From an uncultured Psychrobacter sp. (GTDB lineage Bacteria > Pseudomonadota > Gammaproteobacteria > Pseudomonadales > Moraxellaceae), in contig NZ_CANKZC010000003.1 of the NCBI RefSeq assembly GCF_947488565.1, forward strand, positions 450,701 to 514,700: a stretch of 64,000 nt of DNA, read 5' to 3'. Positions 57,617-64,000 of this stretch are shown piece after piece. The position numbers and the translations under genes are program-made. Every line of letters begins with the position of its first letter. Positions within the stretch are counted from its first letter, which is position 1. The notes under the pieces were generated by a model that saw only the letters and a list, made by a program, of their open reading frames with translations, ran no database searches and was not told the DNA's origin.

Positions 57617-59041
57617 GTGATGAGTATCGCTGATTTAAAGCAAAGACTAAACGTGAGCGTCGAGAAGTTCTCTGAGCCTGCTCAAGCACAAAACAAATTT
57701 GCTAGACCGCATAAATTAATAAAAACCTTAGATATCATTGAGCGTAAGTTTGATGATATGGAAAATGCTCAGCCTGTTGAAGAAAAGATTATCAATTCTA
57801 TTAAGAAGTTAGAAAAACATGGCACCGACTATCTGACCAAACGTGACTGGAAGAATATTGCATGGTCACTAAGCAAAAAACTGCCGCATTATGAGGATAA
57901 AATTTTATTTACCTTTATAGGTGGTAAGCTGATCGAGCAGTTTAATAGCATGCAGCCTGAACTGCTTAAGGCCGTTTATTTCCCGCTACTTTATAGTTAT
58001 TTCGCGGTAGAGCAAGAGGAGATCAATAAACGTCCTAACAATTGGCTTGGGCTCAAAAACATCTTGAGTAACAACCGCTCCTCTCTATTTCAAACTACCA
58101 CACGCCCAAAGAAATGGCTGACGACGTTAACCGACCATCCTGAACTACTATCAGCAGACCCTTCCAAAAAGTTTATTCGTAATTTTTTACATAATAGCGA
58201 TGAGGACAGAGTAAGTAATCAGCTAGAAAGCCTAAGTATCGCACCGAATAGTTGGTTTTGGGATAGCTTAGTAAGTTCATCTATCAAGTCGGTTAAAACG
58301 ATGAAAGAGGACGATTACCTAGAAGCCATCCCTCGCTTTCTGCGCTTATTAGAACAAAACCCAATTTATACTAAAGATATCTTAACAGCGTTACTTGAAC
58401 GTTATGCAACAACCTCAAGACGTACGATAGTACATGAAGTCTTAAAGAACATCTCTTTGACGCAGTGGGGTAATCCTCAATTTGAGTCATCGGCAGGCTG
58501 GCGTAATATCAGCTTAGATACCAAAAAAATGGTGATTCAGTGGTTCGTCAGAGCAGATTTAGAAGCGTTCTTTAGATTATTTAGTCATACAGCCGATAGG
58601 GATCGCTTTGACTACTGGATTAAGTTTATTGATAAAATCTCTTTTTCTCAGATATTTTTAGGAACAGCAGCTCTGCAATCTCGGAATCCGGCACATAAAA
58701 AGTTTATAGAACTTAACCGTGGCAGGCTCAAGAACCTTATAGGCTCTACCCCTAGTAACAATGCTTTTTTATTAAAAATTGATAACGTCCATATTGTTGA
58801 TTTTTCAGATACTGGGAATGCCTGCTATGGATATAGTGACTTACCTTTCAATCTTAGTAAGAAAAACATCACGGTTCATGAATTAAAAAGTAAACAGCAT
58901 TCAATCTTTAAAAGTGATTCTGGTCGGGGCATGAGTTTGAGTCATTCAGGAAATTGGGAGGCAAGATTTGATGAAAAACTCTCTGAATTGGGAGTTTTTT
59001 CTAATCAACCTGCTAGTCCAAAATATAAAAGGCGCCATTAG
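57617..59041 (+). CDS. zorC: ZorC, Zorya type I EH-signature protein
   Basis: A 474-residue cytoplasmic, mostly helical protein in the position of ZorC. Segments KKWLTTLTDHPELL and DTKKMVIQWFVRADLEAFFRLF, and the C-terminal HSGNWEARFDEKL fit the EH_Signature family (by position and general pattern, not a search). ZorC helps the effector ZorD reach invading DNA in type I Zorya. Start codon comes directly after the zorB stop, and the gene is ten bases before zorD. Confidence 0.8.
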   Translation: MMSIADLKQRLNVSVEKFSEPAQAQNKFARPHKLIKTLDIIERKFDDMENAQPVEEKIINSIKKLEKHGTDYLTKRDWKNIAWSLSKKLPHYEDKILFTFIGGKLIEQFNSMQPELLKAVYFPLLYSYFAVEQEEINKRPNNWLGLKNILSNNRSSLFQTTTRPKKWLTTLTDHPELLSADPSKKFIRNFLHNSDEDRVSNQLESLSIAPNSWFWDSLVSSSIKSVKTMKEDDYLEAIPRFLRLLEQNPIYTKDILTALLERYATTSRRTIVHEVLKNISLTQWGNPQFESSAGWRNISLDTKKMVIQWFVRADLEAFFRLFSHTADRDRFDYWIKFIDKISFSQIFLGTAALQSRNPAHKKFIELNRGRLKNLIGSTPSNNAFLLKIDNVHIVDFSDTGNACYGYSDLPFNLSKKNITVHELKSKQHSIFKSDSGRGMSLSHSGNWEARFDEKLSELGVFSNQPASPKYKRRH

Positions 59042-59050
59042 AGAGCAGTT

Positions 59051-62000
59051 ATGAAACTAGCATTTTGGAAAAAAAATAAAAACAAGCAGACCGCAACATC
59101 AGAAACTGTAGTCAATAGTGTCGAGCCTGCGCCACTACAATATGATGACATTGGTTTAAAGCATAGCTATAGCTCAGAGTCTAAAACAGATGCCGACTTT
59201 TATTGGGAGAGTTTGGCAGATGAAGAGCTCGCTTATCAGTCAGATGATGGCTATGTACTGCCATGGGAAGCGCTTTTTGAGATACAGCAAGACCCTGAAC
59301 ATACTATAGACAGTAATGCCATTGAATGGCTTAACTTGCCACCATCAAGTGACTTATATCCGGTCATCCGTAGCGAAAATGGAATAAGTGACAAAGACTT
59401 CCAAATCATTCTTGATGGCTGGTGTGATAAAAATAAGGTTAAGTTTAAAGGATCGGTCAAACGAGAAGGCGCTATTGTTAGTATTGCTGGCGAGGAGTAT
59501 TTATTAAATGAGTCGGTCTGGAAACTGGTTGAAAAGATTAAAGCATTCTCTCGTATTACGGATAAAGACAAAGCATTAAATCAAAAATATTGGGCACAGA
59601 TACGTAGTTTGGCTAATAAAAGTGAAGCCAATTTAGATGAGTTTTTACGTAAAACTATCGTACTCGCCCCAGAAGAGCTGCAACTTAATCTTCGTAAAAA
59701 CTTAGTGAGCACAGAATCGATAGTTGAAGTACAGCCCGACTTTAAAGACGCGCCTGCAAACTGGCTGCAAACTTTCGATAGCTATAATGACGTTCAAAGT
59801 GAATATACAATCAGCTTGCCAGAAGGCGGCCTTGCGCATGTCATCATCGAGCCACAAGTCAAAAGCGTACTTAGTGAAATCAAAAAAATGCCCAATCGGC
59901 GCATCGCTGGCGAGCGTGCACAGACTTTTTTGCATAACCCTTTTTCTCAGTTAGGTGATGACGCAGTTGAAGTCATATCTTCAGAGGGTTTCGAGCAATC
60001 AAAAGAAGAGGCAGAAATCTATAGCTATCGTATGAGTATAGATAAAGCTTACGATGAATCATCATATTTTATTTCAGCTCAGCTGACACTGCATGAAAAC
60101 TCAGGTCGAGAAAAAGACCCTATTTTATTAGCGCTCTCGAATGTAGTACAGGCTGAGCACTTTATAGCTGCTTATGAGAAGCCATCTCCCGTTTTTCTAT
60201 GGGCAGGCTATAACATCGATAGAACCAGCTATTTAGATGATCAAGTAGCCGCGCTTAAAAACGACCTAGAAAATATTCAGCAGTATGAAGATGATTTACA
60301 AGCTAAAAGCGTACTGGATTTAAATAATTACAGCGCTCGAGTAATAGGGATTGGTGAGGCTGAAAAGTTAAGTTCTGAAGCCATTCAAAAAGATAGCGGC
60401 GAGTCACAATGGTTGCCACAGAACCTTATTGAAGAGTCCGCTACTTTATCTCAGCTGACTGCTGATAATGATATCGGGACTACTACTGAACGACTTAAGC
60501 AGCAGATTGAGCAGGCAGAATTAGAAAGATCAAACTTTGTACGTCACCCAGAGAGCAATGTATCTATTCCATTAGACGAAGCAAAGCGCTTGTTAGATGA
60601 GCTTTGTGATTCAAAAAATGAGAATACAGCTGAGAGTAATACCGAACAAGAGCAACCAGATGCCGCTGAAAAAAAGAAAAAGTCCACCTTATTGATTGCC
60701 AACAATATTGATGAGGCTGATTTTACCAAACAGAGAGCTGAAGTTCTAAGTCTTTGTGAAAAAAATCGCCTAGACGCGAGACTACCATCAAGCTTTAGAG
60801 ATCAAGAATTCAGTTTAAAAAAGCACCAAGAGTATGGTGTTGCTTGGCTACAAAACCTATATCAGTATGCGCCAGTGCAGGTGAGTGGCTGCTTGTTAGC
60901 CGATGACATGGGACTAGGAAAAACGCTGCAGTTACTTTGTTTTATCGGAGAGATCCTAGAAACAGCAGAAGATAAAAAACCTGCGTTAGTGGTCGCACCC
61001 GTGTCGTTGCTAGAAAACTGGGAATCTGAAATCAATCGATTTTTTAGTGCCAAGTTTGGCAAAGTGCTGAGTCTATATGGGGATAATTTAAAACAGCGAA
61101 AAATACCTAAGCACCTAATATCTTCTCAATTGAGAGATGATTATGGCATTACAAAGCTACTTGAAGATAATTGGTTGGGCGGCGCAGATATTGTGCTCAC
61201 CACTTATGAAACCATGCGAGATCTTGAGTTCTCCTTAGGCAGAGTGGACTGGAGCGTTATGGTCTGCGATGAGGCACAAAAAATTAAAGTGCCCACCGCT
61301 ATGGTGACAAAAGCCGCTAAAGCCCAAAAAGCTGACTTTAAGATTGCTTGTACCGGTACACCTGTAGAAAACTCACTAGTAGATCTATGGTGTTTGTTTG
61401 ACTTCATACAAGAAAACTTGCTCGGCTCTTTAACCGAGTTTAACAAAGAGTACCGTCGACCTATTGAGAGAAAAGAGGATGAGAATGGTGCAATAATAAA
61501 TCATCTTCGTCAATTGATTGAGCCGCAAGTATTAAGACGTATGAAACACGATGTCGCTGAGTTGCCCGCGAAGCATGAGGTTGATGATTGTAAGGATATT
61601 ACAATTTCACAGTTACAACGCACGTTATATAAGCAAGTATCTAATGACACTCAAAGTTTGTCTGAACAAGGCGCTCAAGGCGTTATGTTAAAGGCGTTAC
61701 ATGACATGCGGATGATTTGTGCTCATCCCTTAAAGCTACATCAACAAGCAACGATCAATGACTCGCCTAAAGCTAAATGGCTAATAGATACTTTAGAGCT
61801 CATAAAACAAAAAAATGAGAGGGTTATTATTTTTACTGAGTTTAGAGACATTCAAGTATTTATAAAGCGTCTTTTACTTGAGCGATATGGTTTAAATGTG
61901 ACGACTGTAAACGGCGACACAAATACCGACAGTAAAAAAGGGTTAACTCGGCAGGCGACTATTGATAAGTTTCAAGAAATAGAAGGGTTTAATGCGATTA

Positions 62001-62290
62001 TCTTATCTACGGTAGCTGTTGGCTTCGGGGTGAATATCCAAAAGGCAAATCATGTGATTCACTATACAAGGAGCTGGAACCCCGCTAAAGAAGACCAGGC
62101 GACAGATAGGGCGTATCGCATTGGACAAGATAAAGAGGTCTATGTGTACTATCCGTCTATCTCAGCACAAGACTTTGAAACCTTTGAAATCAAACTGGAC
62201 AAGCTGTTATCTAGTAAGCGTCGTCTTGCTGACGATATGTTAGAACCAAACACTGAGATCACACAAGAGCTGATTCAGTCGGTTTATTGA
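59051..62290 (+). CDS. zorD: ZorD, Zorya type I SNF2-helicase nuclease effector
   Basis: A 1079-residue protein. The first 590 residues are a variable ZorD N-terminal domain. The SNF2 core begins with LKKHQEYGVAWLQNLY, then Walker A ADDMGLGKTLQ near 615-625, DEAQ (VCDEAQKI) near 738, CTGTPVENSLVDLW near 770, TEFRDIQ near 930, and the last motif RAYRIGQDKEVYVY near 1020. ZorD degrades phage DNA after the ZorAB motor signals entry. The gene closes the operon; 62291-62544 downstream has no gene. Confidence 0.9.
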   Translation: MKLAFWKKNKNKQTATSETVVNSVEPAPLQYDDIGLKHSYSSESKTDADFYWESLADEELAYQSDDGYVLPWEALFEIQQDPEHTIDSNAIEWLNLPPSSDLYPVIRSENGISDKDFQIILDGWCDKNKVKFKGSVKREGAIVSIAGEEYLLNESVWKLVEKIKAFSRITDKDKALNQKYWAQIRSLANKSEANLDEFLRKTIVLAPEELQLNLRKNLVSTESIVEVQPDFKDAPANWLQTFDSYNDVQSEYTISLPEGGLAHVIIEPQVKSVLSEIKKMPNRRIAGERAQTFLHNPFSQLGDDAVEVISSEGFEQSKEEAEIYSYRMSIDKAYDESSYFISAQLTLHENSGREKDPILLALSNVVQAEHFIAAYEKPSPVFLWAGYNIDRTSYLDDQVAALKNDLENIQQYEDDLQAKSVLDLNNYSARVIGIGEAEKLSSEAIQKDSGESQWLPQNLIEESATLSQLTADNDIGTTTERLKQQIEQAELERSNFVRHPESNVSIPLDEAKRLLDELCDSKNENTAESNTEQEQPDAAEKKKKSTLLIANNIDEADFTKQRAEVLSLCEKNRLDARLPSSFRDQEFSLKKHQEYGVAWLQNLYQYAPVQVSGCLLADDMGLGKTLQLLCFIGEILETAEDKKPALVVAPVSLLENWESEINRFFSAKFGKVLSLYGDNLKQRKIPKHLISSQLRDDYGITKLLEDNWLGGADIVLTTYETMRDLEFSLGRVDWSVMVCDEAQKIKVPTAMVTKAAKAQKADFKIACTGTPVENSLVDLWCLFDFIQENLLGSLTEFNKEYRRPIERKEDENGAIINHLRQLIEPQVLRRMKHDVAELPAKHEVDDCKDITISQLQRTLYKQVSNDTQSLSEQGAQGVMLKALHDMRMICAHPLKLHQQATINDSPKAKWLIDTLELIKQKNERVIIFTEFRDIQVFIKRLLLERYGLNVTTVNGDTNTDSKKGLTRQATIDKFQEIEGFNAIILSTVAVGFGVNIQKANHVIHYTRSWNPAKEDQATDRAYRIGQDKEVYVYYPSISAQDFETFEIKLDKLLSSKRRLADDMLEPNTEITQELIQSVY

Positions 62291-62544
62291 GTAAGACTTT
62301 TAACAAAGGATGGCGGTTATCTTTAATCTTTATCTACTACTGCCGTTAATTATTAGTGATACAAATAAAGGTATGATGCCCTAACAATCTAGCAGAAATT
62401 TTATAGCAGTAGAAATTTTCATAAGTTGACTACAATGAGCCTAAGCATAGCTAGCTTTGCTCTATCTGCTTATTTTAGGAACATTTTTTAATGTGATAGT
62501 CCTTGAGATTAACAAGGTTATTAGTAGCTATCTCGTAAATATGC

Positions 62545-64000
62545 ATGGAGAAAAATCTTATTTTTCGTTTATACAATCATTTTTGCAGTTATTACTTATC
62601 TTTTTATAAAGAATGTCGCTTACCCGTATGCTGTAGATCGTTATTTCAAGAGTGAAGAATTTCTTGCCATAAAAGAAAGTATCTCTCAGCATGTACAAGA
62701 CTGTAATGACTTAAATCAACATATCCAAGACCTAAAGCTTTCATATGCTGATATAGAATCCTTCGACTACGGTAAAGGAAATCTGTCTGACACCAGTAGA
62801 TATAACATGAAAAGAAAGAACTGGTCTGAAAGCACAAACAACCGATGGACGCATCCATGCTCTCTATCTATTGTGAAAAACGCTAACGATCAGCCATTCA
62901 AGTATCTATGTAAGTACTTTAACATCAAACCGACTGAAGAAACTTTAGAGAAGTTTGAGAATGCACTAAATGATTTTTCTGCTGCCGAACAAGGTAAGGT
63001 TTTGTTGGTACAGGAAAGAGATGCTACGATAGCCAGTGTAATGGAATCCATACCGCCATTTGTAATGCGCTCTAGTGAAGAAAGAATAAAGCAAGAATTA
63101 GGCTTTATGCTTGTCAACTTATCTCAGTTGTATTTTCCTGTTTATACCTTTCAGTATGTTTTAGCTAGTGGTAACAGCTCATCAAGGTTTGATTTCAGAT
63201 TAGACTTAGACCAGCTAGAACGATTTATCGGTTACTTAGCTGAATCGGTGAAGTTTAAGAATAGTGTAGCAGGTCAACGGGCATTAATGACAGCCAAGTT
63301 GAGAGAAAGAATTAAAGTACGAGATAACTTTACTTGCAAAATATGCTCTCTTTCCACTTCGGATAAAAAAAATCTTTTACTTGAGATTGATCATATTATT
63401 CCTTTATCAAAAGGTGGTAAATCAACAGAAGATAACTTGCAAGTACTGTGTTGGCGTTGTAATCGCTCTAAAGGATCAATAACAGATCATGTCCCAAGCT
63501 TAAAGCATGACCAATTGGTTAATAATATACCAAAACCAGAAGTTGCGGCACGTCCTGTTATGCCACCACCACTGCCACAAAATATGCCTGTCTCTATCGC
63601 TGAGTCACTTAATGAAAAACCTGGGGCAGTTACACCAAAGTCGTCAGTAAGCATGGTTCGTCCAAATACAACTACGCTGCCACCTATTCCTCATTCGCAT
63701 TCATTAAAAGCTACACCTGATATAATCACGTCAGCCAATACTGCGCCACCACCTACAAACGATTTTTTCTTGACTTGCTTTTCTGATTCAGTGGCAGCAG
63801 AAGCTGCACAAGCAACACCAAGTAACCCTACAAACATAACCAATGCTCAAAAAAATGCGGTTAGAACTGCTCACAGCTATCTTGAAAGCTCGGGTTTTTC
63901 GCGTGATGGTCTGATTGAACAATTAGAGTATGACGGTTATACAGGCAGTGACGCGACCACAGCAGTAGATAGTTTAGATATGAACTGGATTAAGCAGGCT
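62545..64000 (+). CDS. HNH nuclease with N-terminal membrane helix and C-terminal Ltp-like repeat (partial, probable frameshift near start)
   Basis: One frame, open from 62531 to the window end, encodes ILFFVYTIIFAVITYLFI (a membrane helix), a 200-residue unknown region, an HNH domain (DNFTCKICSL, EIDHIIPLSKGG, NLQVLCWRCNRSKG) around residues 255-310, a Pro/Thr/Ser-rich linker, and a final AVRTAHSYLESSGFSRDGL, QLEYDGYTGSDATTAVD segment like the Ltp lipoprotein repeat. The only good ATG (62545, MEK) is one base out of frame; removing one A from the AAAAA run at 62551-62555 restores it. The stop codon is outside the window. Not part of canonical type I Zorya, but next to it. Confidence 0.7.

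Noticed and set aside
1-64000. CRISPR array or cas genes
   Set aside because: No set of short direct repeats with unique spacers and no Cas-like protein was found.
62545-64000. ZorE of type II Zorya
   Set aside because: zorC and zorD are present, so the system is type I; the HNH gene has a membrane helix and Ltp-like tail that ZorE lacks, and is 255 bases away.

Overview
The window reads as a chromosomal segment of a low-GC gammaproteobacterium, most likely Psychrobacter or a close Moraxellaceae relative. This is inferred from gene content (otsA/otsB, rluF, a parvulin, a umuC-umuD order) and base composition; no 16S or marker search was possible. Positions 1-4500 are ordinary core genes: otsA (partial), otsB, a glutathione S-transferase, an orphan NADAR antitoxin-like gene, rluF and ppiC.

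At 4868-4910 a degraded 3' half of a tRNA-Gly(GCC) lies on the minus strand. Immediately after it come three overlapping genes, two of them very large tyrosine recombinases (5191-11157). From there to the right end the window looks like one long accessory or defence island. It holds, in order: an orphan hicB; a frameshifted WYL regulator; an operon of two dynamin-like GTPases, a membrane-anchored coiled-coil protein and a YaaW-family protein (13259-19049); a truncated IS30 transposase; a WYL-type HTH regulator divergent from a HEPN protein; a protein that resembles the C-terminal half of FtsZ; an IS3 remnant; a prokaryotic viperin (23055-23963, minus); a GTPase fragment without its P-loop; a lipoprotein; a broken umuC with an intact umuD; and a decayed IS256 element.

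The second half is denser. A NERD-helicase/TPR gene pair (29342-34635, minus) is followed by the ghost of an HsdR plus a broken DUF262 gene (34760-36831, minus). Then comes a plus-strand cassette of PP2C phosphatase, WYL regulator, PD-(D/E)XK nuclease and a second FtsZ-C-like protein (37326-41117). Next is a complete Type I restriction-modification operon on the minus strand, hsdM-hsdS-three DUF262 genes-hsdR-YgjP metallopeptidase (54286 down to 41158). Its HsdS has two almost identical target-recognition halves. Divergent from hsdM lies a complete type I Zorya system, zorABCD (54792-62290). The window ends in an HNH nuclease gene with an N-terminal membrane helix and a C-terminal Ltp-like repeat, cut by the window edge.

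Recognised antiviral systems are viperin, Zorya I and Type I R-M. The strongest candidates for undescribed systems are the double-dynamin/YaaW operon, the NERD-helicase/TPR pair, the PP2C-WYL-nuclease-FtsZ-like cassette, and the FtsZ-C-like family itself, which occurs twice beside effector-type genes. Many accessory genes are damaged (WYL, umuC, DUF262, GTPase, IS30, IS256, IS3), so the island appears to turn over by insertion and decay.
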